Positions 26,274-35,277 of a DNA stretch of 64,000 nt are shown piece by piece (position 1 is the first letter of the stretch; each line of letters begins with the position of its first letter). The translations under genes and the position numbers were made by a program. The notes beneath the pieces were generated by a model. The model was given only the letters and a program-made list of their open reading frames with translations, was not told the DNA's origin and searched no databases. Source of the DNA: Paenibacillus helianthi (GTDB taxonomy: Bacteria; Bacillota; Bacilli; Paenibacillales; Paenibacillaceae); contig NZ_LVWI01000014.1 of the NCBI RefSeq assembly GCF_001909055.1, forward strand, positions 62,001-126,000. Direction: 5' to 3'.

Positions 26274-26936
26274 ATGGAGATGGAAGAAGCGCAGGCGATT
26301 AAAGTACTGCTTGTAGACGATCACGAAATGGTCCGGATTGGACTTGCTGCGGTGCTCGGCACCGAGGATGGGATCGAAGTGGTGGGTGAGGCAGGAAGTG
26401 GAGAAGAAGGCATACGGCTAGCTCAGGAATACAATCCTGAGGTGGTCCTGATGGACCTGGTTATGGATGGCATGGATGGGATTGAAACGACGAGACAGCT
26501 TCTGAAGCTGTACCCCGATTGTAAAGTGATTGTGCTCACCAGCTACCTGGATGACGAAAAGATGTATCCGGTCATTGAAGCCGGCGCGTTCAGCTATTTG
26601 CTAAAAACCTCGCGGGCCAGTGAAGTGGCGGATGCCATCCGCGCTGCTGCAAGAGGCCAATCGGTGCTGGAGTCGCAGGTTGCCTCCAAGATGATGAACC
26701 GGTTCCGCTCCAATGCCAAAGGCGGAGAAGCGCCGGCCTATAAGGAGCTTACCGAACGCGAGATGGAAGTACTGAAGCTGCTGGCTCAGGGCAAATCCAA
26801 CCAGGATATCGCGGACCAGCTCATTATCGGGATTAAGACCGTGAAATTCCACGTGACGAATATACTGGCCAAGCTGGGTGTAGAGGACCGTACCCAGGCG
26901 GCCATTTATGCTTATAAGAACGGACTTGCGGAATAA
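26274..26936 (+). CDS. liaR: Response regulator LiaR
   Basis: 220 residues. Receiver with LLVDDHEMVRIG, phospho-Asp in VVLMDLVMDGMDG, and a LuxR/NarL-type HTH (LTEREMEVLKLLAQGKSNQD). GGAGG at 26259-26263 precedes ATG 26274. Cognate regulator of LiaS, expected to activate the LiaI-like/PspA operon upstream. Confidence 0.93.
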   Translation: MEMEEAQAIKVLLVDDHEMVRIGLAAVLGTEDGIEVVGEAGSGEEGIRLAQEYNPEVVLMDLVMDGMDGIETTRQLLKLYPDCKVIVLTSYLDDEKMYPVIEAGAFSYLLKTSRASEVADAIRAAARGQSVLESQVASKMMNRFRSNAKGGEAPAYKELTEREMEVLKLLAQGKSNQDIADQLIIGIKTVKFHVTNILAKLGVEDRTQAAIYAYKNGLAE

Positions 26937-26951
26937 CCGCAGGTATATAAT

Positions 26952-27944
<993 letters not shown>

Positions 27945-27988
27945 GCAGGGGGTTCTATACGAACTCCTTGCTAAACTATATTTTCCAG

Positions 27989-28031
27989 AAAAGCCGTTAC
28001 ACGGATATTATATCCTGAAGCCGGCTTTTTG
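27989..28031 (+). terminator. Terminator after the YwmB-like gene
   Basis: AAAAGCCG pairs with CGGCTTTTT, with inner GGATAT/ATATCC, and a T5 tail. Confidence 0.75.
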
Positions 28032-28077
28032 TTATGCTTGAAGGCTGGCGGCCAAAACCTCTGATGCAGGCCTGCGT

Positions 28078-28106
28078 TTGCGGAGCTTTTGGCATGAGGG
28101 TATAAT
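28078..28106 (+). promoter_or_regulatory. Likely zwf promoter
   Basis: TTGCGG (28078-28083), 17 bases, TATAAT (28101-28106). It would give a leader of about 215 bases before zwf. The rest of the 384-base gap holds the preceding terminator and the Fur-like box. Confidence 0.55.
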
Positions 28107-28283
28107 ATGTTTGTGAATGCCGGACTGCACTGTCCTATAAGCGGGAGCACAAAAACAAATAAGAAAGAGTAATGGAAATTTGCGAAATCCCGAGAAAAAC
28201 TGTCAGGAATGTGATAGCATCCTTTTCACAGATATGATAAAATGACATCACGCCGTAGATGTATTTCATAAACTATCTGGCGA

Positions 28284-28298
28284 TGAGAATGATTGTCA
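28284..28298 (+). promoter_or_regulatory. Fur-family-like box in the zwf leader
   Basis: TGAGAATGATTGTCA matches the 7-1-7 Fur consensus TGATAATNATTATCA at all but two positions. It lies about 30 bases before the start codon. PerR or Zur are alternatives but fit less well. Confidence 0.4.
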
Positions 28299-28328
28299 AC
28301 TATATTACATACAGAGAGATGAGGAGCC

Positions 28329-29879
28329 ATGGCTGAAAATCAAACCCTTGATGCACTGCATACACCCGGTGCTGTATTCTTTATCTTTGGGGCAACCGGA
28401 GATCTAGCCCGCCGCAAGCTTTTCCCGGCGATTTACAGTTTGTACCGTGAGGGCAAGCTGACCCATGATTTCGCGGTCATTGGCGTGGCTCGGCGTCCCC
28501 GTACCCTAGATGAATTCCGTGAAGATGTGAAGGAGTCCATTTATGAATTCTGCCGCTACCAGGCTTCAGACGCAGACGAATGGAATGAGTTCGTTCAGCA
28601 TTTTGAATACAAGTCTCTGGACATCAACAATATTGACGGCTTCCGTGAACTGAACGCGCAGACCGAAGTGCTGGAAGAGAAGTTCCATATTCCGGGAAAC
28701 CGGATGTTCTATCTCGCCCTCGCTCCCGAGCTGTTCGGCAGTGTCTCGTTCAACCTCAAGGCTGGCGGCATGCTGCAGACCCGGGGCTGGAACCGTCTTG
28801 TGATCGAGAAGCCATTTGGCTATAATCTGGAATCTGCTGAACAGCTGAACGAGCAGATCCGCCAGGTGTTCAAGGAAGAAGAGATCTACCGGATCGACCA
28901 TTACCTCGGTAAGGAAATGGTGCAGAACATTGAAGTGATCCGTTTTGCCAATGCCTTCTTCGAGCCGCTCTGGAACAACAAGCATATTGCCAACATCCAG
29001 ATTACGCTCGGTGAAACCGTTGGGGTAGAGGAACGCGGCGGATACTATGACCATGCCGGTGCGCTGCGTGATATGGGCCAGAATCATATTTTGCAGCTGC
29101 TGACGATGATTGCGATGGAACCGCCAAGCCGTCTCCTGGCCGAAGATATCCGTGATGAGAAGGTTAAAGTGCTGCGCTCGCTGCGGCCTTACGCTTCCTC
29201 CGAGGAAGTACATGAGAATGTGGTACGCGGACAGTATACACAAGGACTCCACAAAGGCAAAACCCTTCCGGCTTACCGCCAGGAGGACAAGGTAGATCCG
29301 GAGTCGAATACTGAGACGTATTTTGCGGCCCGTGTATTTGTCGATAATTTCCGCTGGGCGGGTGTACCGTTCTATATCCGTACTGGTAAACGTCTCCCTG
29401 TGAAGACAACGGAAGTGGTTGTGGAGTTCAAAGGTATGCCGACCAACGTCTATTTGGGTCAAAAGCATAAACTGGAGCCGAACCTCCTCGTCATCCGCGT
29501 CAATCCGATGGAAGGCATCTATGTGAAGATCAATGCCAAGAAGCCGGGCTCGGAATCGGAAATCCAGCCGCTCGCTATGGATTTCTGCCAGAGCTGCATG
29601 GTCGGCATCAACTCGCCGGAGGCTTATGAGCGTCTGCTGCATGATGCCGCGCGCGGCGATTCAACCTACTTCACCCGCTGGGATGAAGTGTCATCGGCAT
29701 GGTCCTTCGTAGACCGTATTGCGAAGGCCTGGAAGGAAGGCACAGGTGATCTGGCATCCTATCCGGCAGGTTCCTGGGGTCCGGTTGAAGCTGATCAGCT
29801 GCTGGCTCGTGAAGGCTTCCACTGGTGGCCGGTCAATGGACAGGATGAAGACAACGTGGTGTGGCAGACTAACAGCTAG
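28329..29879 (+). CDS. zwf: Glucose-6-phosphate 1-dehydrogenase
   Basis: 516 residues, the normal length. NADP-binding GATGDLARRKLFPAIY at residues 17-32, the substrate-binding and catalytic RIDHYLGKE, and the Lys in IEKPFG. It catalyses oxidation of glucose 6-phosphate to 6-phosphogluconolactone in the oxidative pentose phosphate pathway, yielding NADPH. GAGGAGCC precedes ATG. A single-gene unit with its own promoter and terminator. Confidence 0.97.
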   Translation: MAENQTLDALHTPGAVFFIFGATGDLARRKLFPAIYSLYREGKLTHDFAVIGVARRPRTLDEFREDVKESIYEFCRYQASDADEWNEFVQHFEYKSLDINNIDGFRELNAQTEVLEEKFHIPGNRMFYLALAPELFGSVSFNLKAGGMLQTRGWNRLVIEKPFGYNLESAEQLNEQIRQVFKEEEIYRIDHYLGKEMVQNIEVIRFANAFFEPLWNNKHIANIQITLGETVGVEERGGYYDHAGALRDMGQNHILQLLTMIAMEPPSRLLAEDIRDEKVKVLRSLRPYASSEEVHENVVRGQYTQGLHKGKTLPAYRQEDKVDPESNTETYFAARVFVDNFRWAGVPFYIRTGKRLPVKTTEVVVEFKGMPTNVYLGQKHKLEPNLLVIRVNPMEGIYVKINAKKPGSESEIQPLAMDFCQSCMVGINSPEAYERLLHDAARGDSTYFTRWDEVSSAWSFVDRIAKAWKEGTGDLASYPAGSWGPVEADQLLAREGFHWWPVNGQDEDNVVWQTNS

Positions 29880-29913
29880 TTCATCGCGTAAATGATTTAT
29901 GGTATGAAGAGTT

Positions 29914-29953
29914 TCCCCCTGCAGTTGCCTTTGATGGCTGCAGGGGGATTTTT
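29914..29953 (+). terminator. Terminator after zwf
   Basis: TCCCCCTGCAG pairs with CTGCAGGGGGA, followed by T5. Very stable. Confidence 0.92.
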
Positions 29954-30007
29954 GCATGGTTACCACTTTGCTCAGATAATCATTCCCCCGACAATTTACC
30001 AACAACT

Positions 30008-30037
30008 TTGCCTTCTGCCGCGTATTATGTAGATAAT
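30008..30037 (+). promoter_or_regulatory. Possible prfC promoter
   Basis: TTGCCT (30008-30013), 18 bases, GATAAT (30032-30037). A further TTATAC lies at about 30053. I see nothing else in this 348-base gap beyond the zwf terminator. Confidence 0.35.
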
Positions 30038-30227
30038 CTCCACCGGATTTTGTTATACTGAGAAGGATGCTTTCACCAGAAGCGGAAATGTAACAATAAC
30101 GGTATGTGACAACGGCAAATTCACCGATAAAGGGGTTTGTACCAATGAGCAGAGCACCGATTTGATGGGCACCCGGTAATTGAAGCAGAAGCATGAATTT
30201 ATATATGAAGGGATACGTGCAAACCAT

Positions 30228-31808
30228 ATGGCACCGGATCAGAAGCTGCAAAAGGAAGTGGACAAACGCAGAACGTTTGCGATCATTTCCCACCCGGATG
30301 CGGGGAAAACAACATTAACGGAGAAGCTGCTGCTGTTCGGCGGCGCGATCCGATTGGCGGGTTCGGTTAAGGCCCGTAAAGCGAGTAAGCATGCGACAAG
30401 TGACTGGATGGAAATTGAGAAGCAGCGCGGAATCTCTGTTACTTCCTCCGTGATGCAATTTGATTATCTGGATCACCGGGTGAATATTTTGGATACCCCG
30501 GGTCACCAGGATTTCAGTGAGGACACCTATCGTACCTTAACGGCTGCGGACAGCGCAGTTATGCTGATTGACGTAGCCAAGGGTGTGGAAACACAGACGA
30601 TCAAGCTGTTCCAGGTCTGCGCCAAACGGGGCATTCCGATCTTTACGTTCATCAACAAGCTGGACCGCGAAGGTCAAAGTCCGTTCGAGCTGATGGAAGA
30701 GCTGGAGAATGTGCTGGGCATCCGCTCTGTACCGATGAACTGGCCGATTGGCGGAGGGCGCGAGCTCTGCGGCGTATATGACCGGATGAAGAATCAGGTG
30801 GAGCTGTTCCAGGGCGACGACCATTCTGTAATCAATGTGCAAAAGGTTGAAAGTTACCGTGACCCGATCATCCGCGAGATGGCTGGAGATTACCTGCATG
30901 ACCAGCTGTGTCAGGATCTGGAGCTGCTTGACGTGGCAGGGGATGCTTTTGACTATGAAAAAGTACTGCGCGGTGAGCTGACACCGGTATTCTTCGGCAG
31001 TGCGATTAATAATTTCGGCGTGCAGACCTTCCTGGACAACTTTCTGGAGCTGGCACCGAAGCCGGAGCCGCGCCGCAGTACTGTCGGTTCCATAGAGCCG
31101 ACGAACGAGAAATTCACCGGCTATGTCTTCAAAATCCAGGCGAACATGAACCCGGCCCACCGTGACCGGATCGCCTTCTTGCGGATCGTGTCCGGCAAGT
31201 TCGAGCGCGGTATGAGTGTGAAGCATGTGCGTGCCGGCAAGGATATTAAGCTGTCCCAGCCGCAGCAATTCCTGGCTCAGGACCGTGATATTGTTGAGGA
31301 AGCTTTTCCGGGGGATATTATCGGGCTGTTCGATCCGGGCATTTTCCGCATTGGGGATACGCTGAGCCAGGCCGGAGATATCGAATTCGACGAGCTGCCG
31401 ACGTTCTCGCCGGAGATTTTCTCCAAAGTAAGTATCAAAAACGCCCTCAAATCAAAGCAGTTCCAGAAAGGGATCGACCAGCTGACCGAGGAGGGCATGA
31501 TTCAGGTGTTCCGCACGGTCAACTTCGATGATATTCTGCTGGGTGTCGTTGGACAGCTGCAATTCGAGGTGTTCGAATACCGCATGAAAGGCGAGTATGG
31601 CGTAGATGTTCAGCTGCAGCGGATGAGCTATCAGTTCGCACGCTGGATTGTGGATGAGAACAAGCCGGACGCAAGCAAGTTCCGCATCAACTCCACGCTG
31701 GTCACGGACAAGAAAGGCAACTATGTGGTGCTCTTCGAGAACGAATACGCGATGCGTACGGCCATGGAAAAGAATCCGACTGCAAAGTTCCTGGAGACTG
31801 CTCCTTGA
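30228..31808 (+). CDS. prfC: Peptide chain release factor 3
   Basis: 526 residues from ATG 30228 (MAPDQKLQKEV), matching RF3 length; an in-frame TTG at 30180 would add 16 residues, and the ribosome site (AAGGGA) is not ideally placed for either. GTPase motifs: G1 SHPDAGKTTL, G3 DTPGHQDF, G4 NKLD. The RF3-specific DWMEIEKQRGISVTSSVMQF separates it from EF-G. It recycles RF1/RF2 from terminated ribosomes. Confidence 0.95.
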   Translation: MAPDQKLQKEVDKRRTFAIISHPDAGKTTLTEKLLLFGGAIRLAGSVKARKASKHATSDWMEIEKQRGISVTSSVMQFDYLDHRVNILDTPGHQDFSEDTYRTLTAADSAVMLIDVAKGVETQTIKLFQVCAKRGIPIFTFINKLDREGQSPFELMEELENVLGIRSVPMNWPIGGGRELCGVYDRMKNQVELFQGDDHSVINVQKVESYRDPIIREMAGDYLHDQLCQDLELLDVAGDAFDYEKVLRGELTPVFFGSAINNFGVQTFLDNFLELAPKPEPRRSTVGSIEPTNEKFTGYVFKIQANMNPAHRDRIAFLRIVSGKFERGMSVKHVRAGKDIKLSQPQQFLAQDRDIVEEAFPGDIIGLFDPGIFRIGDTLSQAGDIEFDELPTFSPEIFSKVSIKNALKSKQFQKGIDQLTEEGMIQVFRTVNFDDILLGVVGQLQFEVFEYRMKGEYGVDVQLQRMSYQFARWIVDENKPDASKFRINSTLVTDKKGNYVVLFENEYAMRTAMEKNPTAKFLETAP

Positions 31809-31857
31809 GTGAGCGATTTGTGTAACGGGTCTTAGTACCAGAGAGAGGCTCTCTGTC

Positions 31858-31911
31858 AAAAAACCTCCGCCTCCACATGCGCAGCTGCACTGTGGAACGC
31901 GGAGGTTTTTG
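31858..31911. terminator. Bidirectional terminator between prfC and sspI
   Basis: AAAAAACCTCCGC pairs with GCGGAGGTTTTT; inner TCCACA/TGTGGA. A- and T-tracts on both sides serve the convergent genes. Confidence 0.9.
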
Positions 31912-31925
31912 TGCTGGAACTAGCG

Positions 31926-32168
31926 TCACTGCTGGGAGGTGATGGAACCTGGAGTGATCTTCTCCAAATGGTTGTGCAGCATCGAGACCAGTGCATCCTG
32001 CTTGGCGTGGTCCAGATCCTTCCACATCATTTCGAATACAGCACCTAATCCAGGCAGTGCCGTTTCGGGCCCGTCCACGGAGCCTTCAATCATCTGCCGC
32101 AGGTCGGCTTCGGACTGACCGTGCACTTTATGGATAATCGCCTGGCGCAAATCAATGGTAATCGGCAT
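31926..32168 (-). CDS. sspI: Small acid-soluble spore protein I
   Basis: 80 residues from ATG 32168, six bases after AAGGGGGCT. The sequence IDLRQAIIHKVHGQSE and LPGLGAVFEMMW matches SspI, the minor SASP made in the forespore under sigma-G. This marks the host as an endospore former. An upstream in-frame start would add 14 residues without a ribosome site. I could not identify a convincing sigma-G promoter. Confidence 0.85.
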   Translation of the reverse strand: MPITIDLRQAIIHKVHGQSEADLRQMIEGSVDGPETALPGLGAVFEMMWKDLDHAKQDALVSMLHNHLEKITPGSITSQQ

Positions 32169-32255
32169 GAATAGAGCCCCCTTAGGTTTTTTGGGTATTC
32201 CAAAGTTCAACTAATATTTGCCTCGTTATAATGTGCCCTGAAAGTGCACTGGAAA

Positions 32256-32284
32256 TTCAAGTTTGGGGCTCCTTATGCTATACT
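32256..32284 (+). promoter_or_regulatory. Promoter of the KtrA-like gene
   Basis: TTCAAG (32256-32261), 17 bases, TATACT (32279-32284). A second -10-like TATAAT is at 32227-32232. No c-di-AMP (ydaO) riboswitch is visible in the short leader. Confidence 0.45.
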
Positions 32285-32318
32285 GTGTGAGATGCAAATT
32301 GCTACGGGAGGTACAGAA

Positions 32319-32981
32319 ATGGCTGCAAAAAAACAATATGCCGTAATCGGTATGGGGCGTTTCGGATCAAGTGTCGCCAAGGCGCTCAGCGGCATGGGAT
32401 TCGATGTGCTGGCGATCGATGCTGACGAGCAGCGCACGCAAGAAATCTCAAGCATTGTAACCCATGCCGTATCCGCTGATTCCACAGATGAAGAGGCGCT
32501 GCGCGCGCTGGGCATCCGCAACTTCGATGTGGTGGTGGTGGCGATTGGTGAAGATATTCAGGCCAGCATTCTGACGACACTGATTCTGAAGGACCTTGGC
32601 GTTCCGGCGATTCTGGTCAAGGCCAAAAGCGAGCTGCACGGCAAGGTGCTAAGCAAGATTGGCGCAGACAAAGTGATTTATCCTGAACGGGATATGGGCA
32701 TGAGGGTGGCACATCACCTGGCTTCGCCTAATATCCTTGATTATATCGAGCTGTCGCCGGATTACAGCATCCTCGATATGAAGGTGTCTGGACCGATGCT
32801 GGGCAAGAACCTGCAGGAGCTGAACATCCGCGCCAAATACGGCTGCAACGTTATGGCTATCCGCCGGGGCGAGGAAATGAACATTTCCCCCAGAGCGGAA
32901 GACCGCCTGGTCGAAGGTGATGTACTCGTCATCGTTGGCCGGAAGGACAATCTGACGAAGCTGGAAATAGCGTATCAATAG
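32319..32981 (+). CDS. ktrA: K+ uptake regulator, KtrA/TrkA type
   Basis: 220 residues from ATG 32319 after GGGAGGT. Rossmann RCK_N domain with VIGMGRFGSSVAKAL and acidic LAIDADEQ, then an RCK_C domain from about residue 140. The cytoplasmic ring gates a KtrB/KtrD channel in response to ATP/ADP and c-di-AMP. No membrane subunit is adjacent, as with B. subtilis ktrC. Confidence 0.88.
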   Translation: MAAKKQYAVIGMGRFGSSVAKALSGMGFDVLAIDADEQRTQEISSIVTHAVSADSTDEEALRALGIRNFDVVVVAIGEDIQASILTTLILKDLGVPAILVKAKSELHGKVLSKIGADKVIYPERDMGMRVAHHLASPNILDYIELSPDYSILDMKVSGPMLGKNLQELNIRAKYGCNVMAIRRGEEMNISPRAEDRLVEGDVLVIVGRKDNLTKLEIAYQ

Positions 32982-33012
32982 GCGCAGCACGGAACAGAAA
33001 GGTAGGACCCCT

Positions 33013-33804
33013 ATGGAAATTATGTCTCCCCAAAATACGCGGGTGAAGGAATGGGCCAGTCTTCAGGAGAAGAAGCACCGTGACAAAACCAGCAAATATA
33101 TTATAGAAGGAATCCATCTGGTACAGGAGGCGTTGTTTGCTGAAGCCGATGTGGAATGCCTGGCCTTTGACCTGGATACAGGCATGCCTTCTGAGCTGAA
33201 GCCTCTGCTCCAATCGGTGCAGGGGATGGAGGTCATCGGTGTATCAGCGGCGGTTATCGCCAAGTGCAGCAGCACCGGGACACCGCAGCCGGTATTTGCC
33301 ATTGTGCGCAAGGAGCAACAGGGCCTGGAAGCCATCCTCGCGAAGCAGGACAGCTGGGTTATGGTGCTTGATGGTGTTCAGGACCCTGGCAACGTAGGGA
33401 CGATCATCCGCAGTGCCGATGCCGCAGGTGCGGACGGCGTGATCCTCGGCAAAGGCTGCGCCGATCTCTACAATCCGAAGACCATCCGCTCTACGATGGG
33501 CTCGATGTTCCATCTCCCGGTTGTGGAGGGGGACTTGAGCGCCATTCTGCCGCAGGCCCGGGAACGCGGTGCACTGCTGGTCAGCACTTCACTGACGGGA
33601 ACGGACTCCTGCTACACCCATGATTTTCACGGCAGCCAGTGGCTGCTGATCGGCAGCGAAGGACAGGGCATCTCGCCACAGACGGCCGCCCACGTTGACA
33701 AAAGCATCATTATCCCGATGGCCGGCCGTGCCGAATCGCTTAATGCGGCGATGGCCGCGACGATCCTGCTGTTTGAGGGAATGCGGCAGCGGGGGTTTAA
33801 CTAA
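33013..33804 (+). CDS. SpoU-family RNA 2'-O-methyltransferase
   Basis: 263 residues. An N-terminal substrate-binding domain (about 1-95) starts SPQNTRVKEWASLQEKKHRD. The SPOUT knot motifs are LDGVQDPGNVGTIIRSADAAG (motif 1 core DPGNVGTIIR), LLIGSEGQGI and ESLNAAMA. Closest to B. subtilis YsgA and RlmB-like enzymes; it methylates rRNA or tRNA with SAM. Usually located next to pheST, which is not seen here. Confidence 0.9.
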   Translation: MEIMSPQNTRVKEWASLQEKKHRDKTSKYIIEGIHLVQEALFAEADVECLAFDLDTGMPSELKPLLQSVQGMEVIGVSAAVIAKCSSTGTPQPVFAIVRKEQQGLEAILAKQDSWVMVLDGVQDPGNVGTIIRSADAAGADGVILGKGCADLYNPKTIRSTMGSMFHLPVVEGDLSAILPQARERGALLVSTSLTGTDSCYTHDFHGSQWLLIGSEGQGISPQTAAHVDKSIIIPMAGRAESLNAAMAATILLFEGMRQRGFN

Positions 33805-33901
33805 ACAATAATTCCTGTCCTGTGAGTTGAAACTCACCTTGTCACCGTTTGGAACGTAGTTTGGCATAGGCTTGTAACGATTTTTGGCACAACAATTAAG
33901 T

Positions 33902-33942
33902 CCTGATGATCAAGAAACCCTTGATTTATCAGGGCTTTTTTT
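33902..33942 (+). terminator. Terminator after the RNA methyltransferase gene
   Basis: CCCTTGAT pairs with ATCAGGG with one bulge (33918-33934), or CCTGAT at 33902 pairs with the same arm; T7 follows. Confidence 0.75.
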
Positions 33943-34024
33943 GAGGCGGACATTATATTGAAAATAGGCTGTAAGGCTTTAAAAATTAGACTTATGGGAG
34001 CGATGGTCCGGCTAATCCGAGTCG

Positions 34025-34804
34025 TTATGCAAAAGAAGATAATAATTGGTTGAATCTATCGCGCTCCTCTAAAAAAGCGCAATGACCGCTGTAATGGAAC
34101 GGAACCAGCTTCGAATTTTTGATGAGCTTATTTGTTTCCTCAGCTTTGGTAAACGGAACGACCTTATCATGAATTCCGTGAATAATTAATGTGGGTACAT
34201 TGATCTGACCGAGATCGTTGTAAACATTCTCATCTCTAAGCGTGGCCATAATGGCGGAAGTTGCCCAATTCGCCGCTTGTAATCCCATTGAAACGAACCA
34301 ATCGGATTTCGGTACGGAAATATACTGAAAGAAGAAAATTCCGGTTTGGTCCTGCAGCATTTGCGGCCGGTCATGATTTGTATCTTCGATGATTTTATTT
34401 GTAAATTCTTTCGGAACGCTAGATGGAGAGGCAGCGTCCATCAGGACGAGTTTAGATACCCCATACTCTTTGTGACGGGCCATATAACGAATCGATATCG
34501 CGCCTCCGGTAGAGTGTCCTGCAAGTGTTATGTTTCTTAACTGTAACGCCTCGATGACCATGCGGACATCATCCGCTAATCTATCGAAATTGTACCCGGC
34601 AAATGGTTTATCCGAATTCCCGTATCCTCTCCAGTCCATTCCGATACAACGATATCCGAGCTTAGGAAGGAAATTGAACTGATATTCGAACTGGTTATGG
34701 TTTAGCGGCCATCCATGAATAAAAAGTATCGTTTTGTTTCCCTTCGGATTGATGTCCTCTATAAATACTCTTACGCCCGGTTCCACAGTAACAAAGTATC
34801 CCAA
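34025..34804 (-). CDS. Alpha/beta hydrolase
   Basis: 259 residues from TTG 34804 behind TGAGGCG. Oxyanion loop FIHGWPLNH, nucleophile Ser in LAGHSTGGA, acid in IIHGIHDKVVPF and His in YSGHCAF. The pattern fits the chloroperoxidase/esterase group of the fold. No signal peptide. Codon use is clearly more AT-rich than neighbours (AAT, ATT, AAA), and it stands alone between terminators, so it may be acquired. Substrate unknown. Confidence 0.85.
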   Translation of the reverse strand: MGYFVTVEPGVRVFIEDINPKGNKTILFIHGWPLNHNQFEYQFNFLPKLGYRCIGMDWRGYGNSDKPFAGYNFDRLADDVRMVIEALQLRNITLAGHSTGGAISIRYMARHKEYGVSKLVLMDAASPSSVPKEFTNKIIEDTNHDRPQMLQDQTGIFFFQYISVPKSDWFVSMGLQAANWATSAIMATLRDENVYNDLGQINVPTLIIHGIHDKVVPFTKAEETNKLIKNSKLVPFHYSGHCAFLEERDRFNQLLSSFA

Positions 34805-35129
34805 GTGAATCGCCTCATTTTTATAAAAATGTACTCTCCCTTTAAGATATTCGCCCTAGGCAAGGTGAATGCGTAATTTCGGCGTCAAATTGGGTTTAGC
34901 TAGGAATTGGCGGTGAGGGGGCGTGGACAGGACTTTTTCTTTTTTATAAGAGGGAGCCGGTCAATAACTCCTGGCCATGTAATTTGCTGCTGACTGTTCA
35001 ATCGAGCAGAGCCGGGACAGATTGTTTACAGCTGCCGCTTTCATGTTCCCAGACAGGAGCAAGCAAATAAGGTTCAAGACAGCATCAGAGCAAAGTCCAA
35101 GCCTTGTTACGGCTTGCTTTGCTCTTTTT
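34805..35129 (+). other. Non-coding stretch ending in an orphan terminator
   Basis: No credible coding region. A strong terminator at 35087-35129 (AGAGCAAAG / CTTTGCTCT with inner AAGCC/GGCTT and a T5 tail) has no gene upstream on the plus strand, since 34025-34804 runs the other way. Either a small RNA is transcribed here, or this is a transcription barrier before the sugar operon promoter. No known riboswitch was recognised. Confidence 0.45.
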
Positions 35130-35147
35130 ACTCTCCGGCATCAAAAC

Positions 35148-35204
35148 TTTCAACCCTGATGTCATTTTTTTCAACCCTAATCGGGCGGCGATTAATTATA
35201 TAAT
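35148..35204 (+). promoter_or_regulatory. Activator direct repeats and promoter of the sugar ABC operon
   Basis: TTTCAACCCTGAT (35148-35160) and TTTCAACCCTAAT (35169-35181) are 21 bases apart, two helical turns. The second copy occupies the -35 position of a TATAAT at 35199-35204, which otherwise has no -35. This is the usual geometry for an AraC-type activator, and one is encoded downstream at 43009. Confidence 0.6.
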
Positions 35205-35277
35205 CAATTCAAGGCAACAAGCTATAAACACTGGAAGGAGGACGGCGGCTAGGTCAACACTAATGACAGGGGGAATA

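Noticed and set aside
28566..29642. Long antisense reading frame within zwf
   Set aside because: It is a codon-bias shadow of a well-conserved sense gene, with low-complexity His/Leu-rich content and no ribosome site.
34805..35087. Known riboswitch (ydaO, T-box, glmS) before the sugar operon
   Set aside because: None of the consensus cores is recognisable, and the operon promoter lies downstream of the terminator, so it would not act as an attenuator for that operon.
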